From: Candidatus Bacteroides merdigallinarum
Lineage (GTDB): Bacteria; Bacteroidota; Bacteroidia; Bacteroidales; Bacteroidaceae
NCBI GenBank assembly: GCA_019116285.1
Contig: DXBX01000089.1
Span: forward strand, 1-64,000
Length of the DNA stretch: 64,000 bases
Reading direction: 5' to 3'
Part shown: in pieces, positions 20,097 to 29,690 of the stretch
Layout: each line of letters starts with the position of its first letter
Numbering within the stretch: the first letter of the stretch is position 1
The notes under the pieces: model-generated
Told to the model about the DNA's origin: nothing
Database searches by the model: none
The model's input: the letters and a program-made list of their open reading frames with translations, nothing else
Program-made: the position numbers and the translations under genes

Positions 20097-20137
20097 AAAG
20101 CGGGCCGTATCCCTAAAAAGGTACGGTCCGCTTTTTT
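20097..20137 (+). terminator. Terminator downstream of glgP
   Basis: AAAGCGGgCCGTAtccctaaaaaggTACGGtCCGCTTTTTT. Confidence 0.85.
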
Positions 20138-20256
20138 GATTTATGATACCGCATAATACCATGGACAGATATACTGCATAAGCGGTTTAATATATACTGC
20201 TCCGGCCTACGGAGATATACTTACTTGTTCACGTCAGTACTGCTGATTTTTTGATT

Positions 20257-23238
20257 TTATTCTCCTCTGCGTAAACCCTTGCGGAAGTCGTGCACAATCT
20301 GTTGACCCATGTTGACGATAGTGCTGTCTACCTTGTGTATTTCCACGGGAGTGACGGCATCTTTATACTTGGCTTTGCCAATACCGAACTTCATCTTATC
20401 AAGATTTCCTCGGATGTTCAAGCCGAATTTGATGGGGATGGGCGACTTGAGGACAGAGATGTGGTAGTCAAAGTTCATGGCCAAATCCTGCGTGCCGCCT
20501 ACGGCTGCCCGGTAACGGTCCATTTGCACCACGAAGGGATAGATGGTGACATTGCCATCCTGTACACTGATGTTGACGGAAATACTGTCTATTAAGTTGC
20601 GTTCCTTGTTTTTGAAGAAGAATTTTTTGGAAATTTCCGCAAAGGTTTCACCATCCATCAGCACCAGACTGTCGCCTCTCAGTTGAATGGCCGAGCGGAG
20701 TGTCGGGATGCGAAGGTTGAGGCAGGAGTCCAAGTGGGTCTCTGCAGCTACGTTGAAATCCACCGTGCCTTCAAATGAACGCAGCATCGGCACGATACTG
20801 TCCAGCGAAGGGATAAAATCTACCAATCGTCCGATGTCCACACGGTGCAGGCGGAAGTCAAAGCCGGCATATCCGTCGGAGGGCTGTTGGGCGCGGTAGA
20901 GCAGGGTGGTGTTCATCGTAGCGCCCAGGCCGGTCATGCTTAGTTCTTGTAGGTGAACTGTCTGATCTTGAATGTCTACGGCACCACGAACATTCTTGAA
21001 GACCATTTTGCCATAGCGTACGCGTCGCAGATTGGTTTGCAGTTCAAAGTCGATATTCTTCGGGATGACAAACAGTTTCAGGTCTGTAGCGGTCGTATCA
21101 GTTTCTGCAGCCAACGTGTCTTGCGGCATGGAGATGGAGCGGATGAGCTGGTTGCAGTTCAGGTTATGCGAAGTCAAGGTCAGTTTGGCGCGCAAGGGCT
21201 TGTGGTGTTTCATCGTGCCATAGAGGTCGTAGACGGCACCAGAGGCGGTGAGGTCTGAACGTCCGATGCGCATTGTTGCATTGCGTAGGGTGATCATGCG
21301 ATTGCCCACGGTAAGCGAAGTCTTCTGCATACGGACGGGCAGGGCGAACATCGGAGTACGCACAAAGAGGCGGTTGAAGCCCACAATGCCCCGGGGTATC
21401 CAAAGCGAATCGCGCAGTTTTTCCGCTTTTACACCAATGCCTGCTTTGTCCATACCCATTCGGGTAGAACCCATCCGGCAGAAGAGGGTATCCGCCTGTA
21501 GTGACAAGCCGATTTGTGGCTTTGCAGGATTATGTTCACCGGGTTGCAGGCGAATGGTGGCTGTGCTTCGACCGCAGAAGACGTTCAACGAGTCGTTTAC
21601 GGAGTCATTCAAGGCGGCTTTCAGACGGTTCATTTCCAGTTTACATTCCATTTCCGCAATGCGTGTGGTATCTTGTGGATTGGTGGTCTTCACCCGGGCA
21701 GTCAGGCTTTGCAAGTCAGAGTTGAGGCGGCGTGAGCGCAATGTCAGGTTCTTTACTTCGGCTTTGGCACCCAAGACTTCATTGCCGATGAAGGCCAGGG
21801 AGGCATCTGAGGTAAAGTCGAAATCTTTGTTCGTATCCCGGAGGAAAAGGCCTGTCATGGTCAGTTTACCTCCGGCCTTGATGCGGCCCAGGTCTTTCTT
21901 TTTCAGCGAAGAAAGACGGGTATGGACACGCATTTGGGCATCCAGTTTGCCCCCCATGCTGACGCCTTCCTGCAGGGGAAAGGTTTGTGCCAGTGCTGTG
22001 AGGTCTATGTTCGATTCGGTATGAAAATCAATGACAGGGTCTTCCAACAGGTCGGTTACCTTGGCATCGGCCAGGATATCGGTGTGAGCTCCTTTGAATT
22101 GCAGGATTTTCAAGTCGGCGTAGGAGGGTGCCTGACGCATCAAATCCACTTGGCCGTAAAAGTCGGCCTTGAAATTATCCACTCCGTAGGGAAGCCGGTC
22201 ATATTTGGCCGTAATGTCATTCAGCTGGATTTTTAAGGTAGCCAGTGGCATCTTGCGCTTGCCATAAAGTCCTTTCAGGGTACCTTCTACCCGGACTTCT
22301 CCTCCGGCTTTGACCGTCTCTTTTTTCAGCACGCTTTCCGGTATCATGTGTAGGATGGTTTCCACGGAAGGAGCATGCAGGCCGTATGCCAAGTCTACTT
22401 CCAATGCGCGGGCGGTGGTATCCCGTCGGAGCGTGCCTTGTATATCCAGCTCCACGCCGTTGATGTCCAGGCGGGCATCGTGCAGGGCCAGGGTGCGGTT
22501 GGCACGTGTCAGCTCGAGGTTGGTGCGCAGGCGTGTGGCGATACGGTTGGCCAGCAATTCGCCATCCTGCCAGAAAAGTATGTTCTTGTTGCTCCAGTCA
22601 AGGGCCAGAGTCGTATGTCCTTTTTGCAGGTGGGCTTTAAGACCGAGGTTGACACCCCATAAGTTAGCGAATACCTTTGTTTCGCGGTCATCGAAGGTTA
22701 GTGAAGCATTGTGCAGGGCTATGCGTTGAATATCTATTTCGTGGAAGAGACGGGTCGTGTCGGTAGAGATGGTGTCCTTGTCGATGGTGGTGGTGTCATC
22801 GGGCATGATATCCCAATTGGCTCGTCCATCCTCATGTTTATAAGCGTATAACTTCGCGCTGTCCAAGGCAAGGCGGTAGAGGGTAATCTTTTTCCGCTTC
22901 AGGTAGTCGACGGGGTTAATGACAAGCACGGCCTTGTGGAAGGAAGCCAGTGTGTCGGGTCTTTCCCAAAGGGTGTCTCGTATGGCTTTGGAGACAAGAG
23001 TGCCATCGGTCAGTTTCAGTCCGAAACGGGGGAAGGTGGAGAAGAAAGTCAATTCGACGGCATCCAAGTCCAATCGGGCGTTTATATGCTGGTTGGCGGC
23101 CTTGACCACCATTGGCGTCAGCTTTTCCGGCGTGAAGATGAAGTTGATGGCCAGGGCAATGGCAGAGGCGAGAAGTACAATCAGTACCCCTATGGTGAGG
23201 AAGCTGATGCGCAGCGTTTTTCTGAGGGATGCTTTCAT
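20257..23238 (-). CDS. AsmA-family large membrane-anchored protein
   Basis: N-terminal TM (ISFLTIGVLIVLLASAIALAINF), TPEKLTPMVVKAANQHINARLDLDAVELTFFSTFPRFGLKL; repetitive beta-rich AsmA-like body. Confidence 0.82.
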   Translation of the reverse strand: MKASLRKTLRISFLTIGVLIVLLASAIALAINFIFTPEKLTPMVVKAANQHINARLDLDAVELTFFSTFPRFGLKLTDGTLVSKAIRDTLWERPDTLASFHKAVLVINPVDYLKRKKITLYRLALDSAKLYAYKHEDGRANWDIMPDDTTTIDKDTISTDTTRLFHEIDIQRIALHNASLTFDDRETKVFANLWGVNLGLKAHLQKGHTTLALDWSNKNILFWQDGELLANRIATRLRTNLELTRANRTLALHDARLDINGVELDIQGTLRRDTTARALEVDLAYGLHAPSVETILHMIPESVLKKETVKAGGEVRVEGTLKGLYGKRKMPLATLKIQLNDITAKYDRLPYGVDNFKADFYGQVDLMRQAPSYADLKILQFKGAHTDILADAKVTDLLEDPVIDFHTESNIDLTALAQTFPLQEGVSMGGKLDAQMRVHTRLSSLKKKDLGRIKAGGKLTMTGLFLRDTNKDFDFTSDASLAFIGNEVLGAKAEVKNLTLRSRRLNSDLQSLTARVKTTNPQDTTRIAEMECKLEMNRLKAALNDSVNDSLNVFCGRSTATIRLQPGEHNPAKPQIGLSLQADTLFCRMGSTRMGMDKAGIGVKAEKLRDSLWIPRGIVGFNRLFVRTPMFALPVRMQKTSLTVGNRMITLRNATMRIGRSDLTASGAVYDLYGTMKHHKPLRAKLTLTSHNLNCNQLIRSISMPQDTLAAETDTTATDLKLFVIPKNIDFELQTNLRRVRYGKMVFKNVRGAVDIQDQTVHLQELSMTGLGATMNTTLLYRAQQPSDGYAGFDFRLHRVDIGRLVDFIPSLDSIVPMLRSFEGTVDFNVAAETHLDSCLNLRIPTLRSAIQLRGDSLVLMDGETFAEISKKFFFKNKERNLIDSISVNISVQDGNVTIYPFVVQMDRYRAAVGGTQDLAMNFDYHISVLKSPIPIKFGLNIRGNLDKMKFGIGKAKYKDAVTPVEIHKVDSTIVNMGQQIVHDFRKGLRRGE

Positions 23239-23401
23239 AGCCGTTTTCCTTTCGTTTTTGGTTCGTACGACAAAAGTAGCATTTAAATTCTAATGTAGCA
23301 AGAGGCGTGAGAATTTTAATGGGGTCATCGCGGGGAGGACAGGTGAGGAAGGGGATTAAAAAAGAAGATGCACCTCTTTGGATCGGTACATCTTCTTGTC
23401 T

Positions 23402-23478
23402 TGGTAGCGGGACCCGGGATTGAACCGGGGACCTCATGATTATGAATCATGCGCTCTAACCAGCTGAGCTATCCCGCC
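23402..23478 (-). tRNA. tRNA-Met (CAT), CCA encoded
   Basis: Minus strand GGCGGGATAGCTCAGCTGGTTAGAGCGCATGATTCATAATCATGAGGTCCCCGGTTCAATCCCGGGTCCCGCTACCA folds as a cloverleaf with anticodon CAT. Elongator Met vs lysidine-modified Ile2 not separable by eye. Confidence 0.95.
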
Positions 23479-23694
23479 ATCGTTTCTCGATTGCGGGTGC
23501 AAAGGTAGGATGTTTTTTTGAATTGGCAAATACTTCCTCGACTTTTTTGCATTTTTTTTCTTTCAAGGATTCTAGGAGGGGATAATTGTGTAAAAAAACA
23601 ATGCCAATCTTTAAAAGTGCTGAATTATGGAGCTAATGTAAGAAAAAGTATTTAACTTGGCTGCCCGAAAGCAAATCTGAATACCTGATTTTGT

Positions 23695-24081
23695 ATGGGA
23701 CGTAAAAAGATTCATTTAGAATACCTGTTAAACGCAACTTCCAAGAATATACTTTGGGAAGCCATCAGCACCCCCTCCGGCTTGGAAGGCTGGTTTGCGG
23801 ACAAAGTCTTGTCCGATGACCGGCGGGTCATTTTCTGCTGGGGGAAGAGCGAGCGGCGCGAAGCCGTGATAGTAGGGGTAAGGGCTTTTTCCTTCATACG
23901 CTTCCATTGGCTGGATGCAGAGATAGAGCGCGAGTACTTCGAACTGAAGATGACAAACAACGAGCTGACCAACGATTTTGTGCTTGAAATTACAGATTTC
24001 GCTGAGGAGGATGAGGTGGATGATACCTGCGAGCTTTGGGAATCTGAGGTAGAGACCCTGCGTAGGAAATGCGGCTTTTAG
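23695..24081 (+). CDS. START/SRPBCC (AHSA1-like) domain protein
   Basis: MGRKKIHLEYLLNATSKNILWEAISTPSGLEGWFADKV... pattern of START-like small proteins. Confidence 0.75.
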   Translation: MGRKKIHLEYLLNATSKNILWEAISTPSGLEGWFADKVLSDDRRVIFCWGKSERREAVIVGVRAFSFIRFHWLDAEIEREYFELKMTNNELTNDFVLEITDFAEEDEVDDTCELWESEVETLRRKCGF

Positions 24082-24192
24082 TTACTTTCTGCTAAAAATT
24101 TCCCTTACTCCCGATTTTGTGCTACTTTTGTGCGGTAAAATAGTGAGCACAGATGTCTTCGTGCCTCTGTATATGATTTAGACAAGAGTGAG

Positions 24193-26100
24193 ATGCTGCA
24201 TATAAAAAAGTTAGATATATTCATTCTGAAGAGCTTCTGTCTGCTCTTCACGGGCACCTTCTTCATCTGCCTATTCATCTTTATGATGCAATTCTTATGG
24301 AGATACGTGGACGAACTGGTTGGCAAGGGATTGGAGATGAGCGTGCTGGCGCAATTCTTCTTCTATTCGGCGCTGACCTTGGTGCCTTTGTCTCTGCCTT
24401 TGGCGGTATTGCTGGCGGCACTCATCACTTTCGGAAACTTCGGCGAACGCTTTGAATTGCTGGCCATGAAGGCGGCGGGTATATCCTTGCTTAAAATCAT
24501 GCGCCCGCTTATTGTATTTATCGCGCTGGTTTCCTGCGTATCTTTCTTCTTCCAGAATGTCATCGGCCCCCGCGCTCAAACCAAACTTTGGACGTTGTTG
24601 ATTTCCATGAAGCAGAAGTCGCCCGAAGTAGATATCCCTGAGGGGGTCTTCTATGATGAGATAGATGGCTATAACCTTTATGTCAAGCACAAGAACCGCG
24701 ACACGGGCATGCTTTACGATGTGCTTATCTATAACTTTGAGAAAGGTTTTGAAAATGCACAGATTATCAAAGCGGATTCTGGGCGTTTGGAGATGACAGC
24801 GGATAAACAGCATCTCTATCTTCATCTCTATAGCGGGGAGCAGTTCGAGAACTTGAAGGATCAGAGCGTCAGCCGGAAAAATGTGCCCTATCGGCGAGAA
24901 GCCTTCCGCGAGAAACATGCGATTATTGAGTTTGACTCCGGGTTTAATATGGCGGATGAGGGAATCATGAGCAATTCCGAGAAGAGTAAGGATATGTGGA
25001 CCATCCAGGCCGATGTGGATTCGATGATGCAACGGAATGATAGTTTGGGTCGCGTCTACTTCCGTGAAGCCATGCAGGGTGCCTATGCCGTCAATGCTCA
25101 ATTGGATAAAGAAGATACTATTCGCTTGGCTGAGGCTTCTGTGGCCGATTACGATGTGGATAGTCTGTTCGATGTGGCTACCCTGACGGAAAAGGAGAAA
25201 GTCCTTTCCACCGCTGTGAACCGTGCCGGAAGCACCGGGAGTGACTGGAATTTCAAGGCTTTCAATATTCAGCAAACAGATAGTAGCTTGCGCAAGCACA
25301 AGGCCGCCTGGCATGAGAAACTGACCCTTTCGCTCTCCTGCCTGATATTTTTCTTCATTGGTGCGCCTTTGGGAGGTATTATCCGAAAAGGAGGCCTGGG
25401 CATGCCGGTGGTGGTGTCTGTGGTGATTTTCATCATTTACTACATTATTAATAATACAGGATTCAAAATGGCGCGCGATGGCAAGTGGATTGTCTGGATG
25501 GGCATGTGGACAAGTACAGCAGTCTTGGCTCCCGTAGGCGCTTTCTTCACTTACAAGGCCAACAAGGATTCTGTAGTGCTCAATGCTGATGCCTATATTG
25601 CTTGGATAAAGAAGATATTGGGTATCCGGAGTGTGCGTCATCTCTATCGGAAAGAGGTGATTATTCACGACCCGGATTATGTTCGCTTGCCCGGAGAACT
25701 CCAGGCTCTTTCTGCGGATTGCCGCGCTTATGCCGAGTCTCATCGGTTGAAGCGGATACCTAACTATTTCCGGCTTTGGACAAATACCGTTGAGGACCGG
25801 GAGATGGAGGATATCAATACCCGTATGGAGACGCTTATCGAAGAGATGTCCAATACCAAGTCTCCTCGTCTGATAGGAGTATTGAATAACTATCCTGTCA
25901 TACCTGTCCGTGCCCATGTGCGTCCTTTCCGGAATTATTGGCTCAACGTGGCGTGTGGATTGTGTGTTCCGGTAGGGTTGTTCTTTTTCTTCCGGATCTG
26001 GGCTTTCCGCATTCGGTTGGCTAAGGATATGGAGCGTATTATAAAAACAGATGAAGATGCTGCTTACGTGATAAAGCAGATACAGGATGGAACTCTCTGA
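24193..26100 (+). CDS. LptF/LptG (YjgP/YjgQ) family permease
   Basis: MLHIKKLDIFILKSFCLLFTGTFFICLFIFMMQFLWRYVDELVGKGL, FFFIGAPLGGIIRKGGLGMPVVVSV. Confidence 0.92.
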   Translation: MLHIKKLDIFILKSFCLLFTGTFFICLFIFMMQFLWRYVDELVGKGLEMSVLAQFFFYSALTLVPLSLPLAVLLAALITFGNFGERFELLAMKAAGISLLKIMRPLIVFIALVSCVSFFFQNVIGPRAQTKLWTLLISMKQKSPEVDIPEGVFYDEIDGYNLYVKHKNRDTGMLYDVLIYNFEKGFENAQIIKADSGRLEMTADKQHLYLHLYSGEQFENLKDQSVSRKNVPYRREAFREKHAIIEFDSGFNMADEGIMSNSEKSKDMWTIQADVDSMMQRNDSLGRVYFREAMQGAYAVNAQLDKEDTIRLAEASVADYDVDSLFDVATLTEKEKVLSTAVNRAGSTGSDWNFKAFNIQQTDSSLRKHKAAWHEKLTLSLSCLIFFFIGAPLGGIIRKGGLGMPVVVSVVIFIIYYIINNTGFKMARDGKWIVWMGMWTSTAVLAPVGAFFTYKANKDSVVLNADAYIAWIKKILGIRSVRHLYRKEVIIHDPDYVRLPGELQALSADCRAYAESHRLKRIPNYFRLWTNTVEDREMEDINTRMETLIEEMSNTKSPRLIGVLNNYPVIPVRAHVRPFRNYWLNVACGLCVPVGLFFFFRIWAFRIRLAKDMERIIKTDEDAAYVIKQIQDGTL

Positions 26101-26141
26101 GAATGTGTAAATATGTAGTGTAATTTTTTAATGTAATATAT

Positions 26142-27356
26142 ATGGAATCGATAAAGCTGAATACGATAGAAGAGGCCGTAGAGGATTTCAAGGCCGGGAA
26201 ATTCGTGGTAGTAGTAGATGACGAGGACCGCGAGAATGAGGGTGATCTCATTATTGCCGCCGAGCTGATAACGCCTGAAAAAGTCAACTTCATGCTGAAA
26301 CATGCCCGGGGAGTTCTTTGTGCTCCTATTACAATTTCCCGTTGTAAGGAACTGGATTTGCCTCATCAGGTGCTGGACAACACGTCCATGTTGGGTACTC
26401 CCTTTACGGTGACCATCGATAAACTGGAGGGATGCACCACGGGAGTGTCTGCGGCCGATCGTGCTGCCACTATCCGTGCGTTGGCAGACCCGGCTTCTAC
26501 TCCGGCCACCTTCGGTCGTCCCGGACACATCAATCCTTTGTATGCCCAGGAGAAAGGCGTGCTGCGCCGCGCCGGCCACACGGAAGCCGCCATCGACCTG
26601 GCTCGTCTGGCCGGACTCTATCCTGCCGGCGCCCTGATGGAAATCATGAACGAGGATGGCACCATGGCCCGTTTGCCCGAGTTGCGCAAGTTTGCCGACG
26701 AGCACGACTTGAAACTCATTTCCATCCACGACCTTATCGCCTATCGCCTCAAGCAAGAATCCATCGTGGAGAAAGGCGTGGAAGTGAACATGCCCACCGC
26801 CTATGGTGATTTCCGACTCATTCCTTTCCGTCAAAAGTCCAATGGTCTGGAGCATGTCGCTCTGTTCAAGGGCACGTGGAAGGAAGATGAGCCCATCTTG
26901 GTGCGCGTGCACTCCTCATGTGCTACGGGCGACATCTTCGCCTCCAAGCGGTGCGATTGTGGTGAACAACTGCACAAGGCCATGCAGATGATTGACCAGG
27001 CCGGCAAGGGCGTGGTGGTTTATCTCAACCAGGAAGGGCGCGGCATCGGACTGATGGAAAAGATGCGTGCCTACAAACTTCAGGAAGATGGTATGGATAC
27101 CGTGGACGCCAACATCTGTCTGGGTCACCTGGCCGACGAGCGCGATTATGGTGTGGGTGCCCAAATTCTTCGTGAACTGGGTGTGCACAAGATGCGCCTG
27201 CTGACCAATAACCCTGTGAAGCGTGTCGGGCTTGAGGCGTATGGACTTGAAATCAGCGAGATAGTGCCTATCGAGACTACCCCTAATCCCTACAATGAAC
27301 GCTACTTGCGCACTAAGAAAGAGCGCATGGGGCACACGTTGCACTTCAACAAGTAA
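26142..27356 (+). CDS. ribBA: Bifunctional 3,4-dihydroxy-2-butanone-4-phosphate synthase / GTP cyclohydrolase II
   Basis: [60 protein letters not shown]. Confidence 0.96.
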   Translation: MESIKLNTIEEAVEDFKAGKFVVVVDDEDRENEGDLIIAAELITPEKVNFMLKHARGVLCAPITISRCKELDLPHQVLDNTSMLGTPFTVTIDKLEGCTTGVSAADRAATIRALADPASTPATFGRPGHINPLYAQEKGVLRRAGHTEAAIDLARLAGLYPAGALMEIMNEDGTMARLPELRKFADEHDLKLISIHDLIAYRLKQESIVEKGVEVNMPTAYGDFRLIPFRQKSNGLEHVALFKGTWKEDEPILVRVHSSCATGDIFASKRCDCGEQLHKAMQMIDQAGKGVVVYLNQEGRGIGLMEKMRAYKLQEDGMDTVDANICLGHLADERDYGVGAQILRELGVHKMRLLTNNPVKRVGLEAYGLEISEIVPIETTPNPYNERYLRTKKERMGHTLHFNK

Positions 27357-27388
27357 TCAAGTATATTAATTATATAAGGAGAAATAAC

Positions 27389-28582
27389 ATGAATCAATTA
27401 TCAGACCGCTTGAACAGCTTGTCGCCCTCGGCAACGCTGGCCATGTCCCAAAAGAGCGCCGAACTGAAAGCGCAAGGCGTGGACGTTATCAACCTGAGCG
27501 TAGGTGAACCCGACTTCAACACTCCCGACCATATCAAGGAAGCTGCCAAGAAAGCCATCGACGAGAATTATTCTCGCTATTCACCCGTCCCCGGCTATCC
27601 CGCTCTGCGCAATGCCATCGTGGCCAAGCTGAAGAACGAGAATGGCTTGGACTACACGCCCGCACAAATCTCGTGTGCCAACGGTGCCAAGCAATCCGTG
27701 TGCAACACCATTCTTGCTTTGGTCAATCCGGGCGATGAGGTCATCGTACCCGCTCCCTACTGGGTCAGCTATCCGGAGATGGTGAAGCTCGCCGAAGGCG
27801 TGCCCGTCATCGTATCTGCCGGCATCGAGCAGGACTTCAAGATAACGCCCGCCCAGTTGGAAGCCGCCATTACGCCCAAGACCAAGGCTTTGATCCTGTG
27901 CTCTCCGTCCAACCCGACGGGTTCGGTCTATGGTGCCGAAGAGCTGGCTGCATTGGCCGCCGTGCTCGAGAAGCATCCGCAGGTCATCGTCATCGCCGAT
28001 GAAATTTACGAGCACATCAACTACATCGGCCGCCATCACAGCATCGCTTCCGTGCCCGGTATGAAGGAGCGTACGGTCATCGTGAACGGCGTGTCCAAGG
28101 CTTATGCCATGACAGGATGGCGCATTGGCTTCATTGCAGGACCCGAATGGATCGTGAAAGGCGTCAACAAGCTGCAAGGCCAATACACGTCCGGTCCTTG
28201 CTCTGTTTCCCAAAAGGCCGCCGAAGCCGCCTACACCGGCACGCAGGCTCCCGTGGAGGAAATGCGTCAGGCCTTCCAGCGCCGTCGCGACCTCATCGTT
28301 CGCTTGGCCAAGGAAGTACCCGGCTTCGAGGTCAACGTGCCCGAAGGTGCTTTCTACCTCTTTCCCAAGTGCAGCTCTTACTTCGGTAAGGCTGCTGGTG
28401 AGCGCAAAATCAATACGGCCGAGGACCTGGCCATGTACCTGCTCGAAGTAGGTCACGTGGCTTGCGTGGGCGGTACTTCCTTTGGCGCTCCCGACTGCAT
28501 CCGCATGAGCTATGCCACGAGCGACGAGAATATCGTGGAAGCCATTCGCCGCATTAAGGAGGCATTGGCTGAACTGAAATAA
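27389..28582 (+). CDS. aspC: Pyridoxal phosphate-dependent aminotransferase (aspartate aminotransferase family)
   Basis: INLSVGEPDFNTPDHIKEAAKKAID, SNPTGSVY, VNGVSKAYAMTGWRIGF. Confidence 0.94.
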   Translation: MNQLSDRLNSLSPSATLAMSQKSAELKAQGVDVINLSVGEPDFNTPDHIKEAAKKAIDENYSRYSPVPGYPALRNAIVAKLKNENGLDYTPAQISCANGAKQSVCNTILALVNPGDEVIVPAPYWVSYPEMVKLAEGVPVIVSAGIEQDFKITPAQLEAAITPKTKALILCSPSNPTGSVYGAEELAALAAVLEKHPQVIVIADEIYEHINYIGRHHSIASVPGMKERTVIVNGVSKAYAMTGWRIGFIAGPEWIVKGVNKLQGQYTSGPCSVSQKAAEAAYTGTQAPVEEMRQAFQRRRDLIVRLAKEVPGFEVNVPEGAFYLFPKCSSYFGKAAGERKINTAEDLAMYLLEVGHVACVGGTSFGAPDCIRMSYATSDENIVEAIRRIKEALAELK

Positions 28583-28629
28583 GTAGAAAAAGACTTTTTT
28601 TCTTGGAGAGAAATCTCCGGCTTCTTCCG

Positions 28630-28683
28630 GCGCGGATGGCGCGAAATACCCGGTAAAAACCGTGTTTTTCCCGTCATCCGCGC
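28630..28683. other. Long intergenic hairpin
   Basis: GCGCGGATG ... CATCCGCGC 9-bp outer stem with inner CGGTAAAAACCG. Confidence 0.6.
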
Positions 28684-28855
28684 TTACTTTTGCGGAAAGA
28701 AGAAGCACTCTTTTCAATATCGATCTTTACAATTGAGGCAGGCTTTTATTCTTCGGACGTTTAATATTTGTTTGCACTTGTTGAATCGTCGTTGAACAAG
28801 AATCTGCATATCCTTGCCGACCTTTGCAGCATCAGAACCAAAAAAAACAAATAGA

Positions 28856-29686
28856 ATGATGAAAAGAACACTTGCACTGATGCTGCTCTTGCTTCCGCTC
28901 TGCTTGGGTGCCCAAGAGAAAGCCGTCTATCGTGTCACTTATGATTGCGATGCCTTGCGTGACAACAAAGTACGGAAAGCCTATCGCTGGCAGTTGGACA
29001 TAGGGGAGGCTACCGCTGTCTTCTACAATTCAGCTAACCGTCAATATCTCATAGAGTCCGAGGAACTCCAGCATTCCAAAGATGTTATGGCAGGCATAGC
29101 TGGTTTGCAACAACTTTGGGCCAAGTATCCCAATCGAAACAGCTTGCAAGTTTTGATTGGCAAACCCAAAGCGGGGAGATATACGTATATGAATAGGATA
29201 GGTGCGGATGACTTGAAGTATGAAGAACCCTTGCCCCAACTGGATTGGACGCTGACAGATAGTGTGAAGACGATATGCGGTTATACCTGCCACCAGGCCA
29301 AGGCCGGGCTGTATGGCCGCACGTGGACGGTATGGTATTGTCCGGAGCTGCCGTTGTCCTACGGCCCTTACGTATTGGGTGGATTGCCGGGACTTATCTT
29401 GGAAGCGATGGATGCGGACGGCCTGTTCCATTTCGCGGCGGTCGGCATCGAGCAGGCTCCAGAGAATACCGAGGTGGAGTTAGGACCAAGTATACATAAA
29501 CCTGTGAAATGTACGCGGAAGAAGTACTTGGCTCTGCGCAAGGCCCGCGCCGAACAGACTTACTCGGATTTGGCGAACGATGCCTTGGCCGGATCGGGAG
29601 CGAAGATTGTCAAGATTACGGATGCCAGCGGGAAAGAGATTACAGACCAAAAGCAAACCAAGAAGAACTATCTGGATTTGGAATAA
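28856..29686 (+). CDS. GLPGLI family protein
   Basis: Signal peptide (MKRTLALMLLLLPLCLGAQ), internal PYVLGGLPGLILEAMDADG. Confidence 0.88.
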   Translation: MMKRTLALMLLLLPLCLGAQEKAVYRVTYDCDALRDNKVRKAYRWQLDIGEATAVFYNSANRQYLIESEELQHSKDVMAGIAGLQQLWAKYPNRNSLQVLIGKPKAGRYTYMNRIGADDLKYEEPLPQLDWTLTDSVKTICGYTCHQAKAGLYGRTWTVWYCPELPLSYGPYVLGGLPGLILEAMDADGLFHFAAVGIEQAPENTEVELGPSIHKPVKCTRKKYLALRKARAEQTYSDLANDALAGSGAKIVKITDASGKEITDQKQTKKNYLDLE

Positions 29687-29690
29687 GCCG

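Noticed and set aside
26101-26141. FMN riboswitch upstream of ribBA
   Set aside because: Gap to the upstream permease gene is only ~41 bp, AT-rich, with no RFN-like structure.
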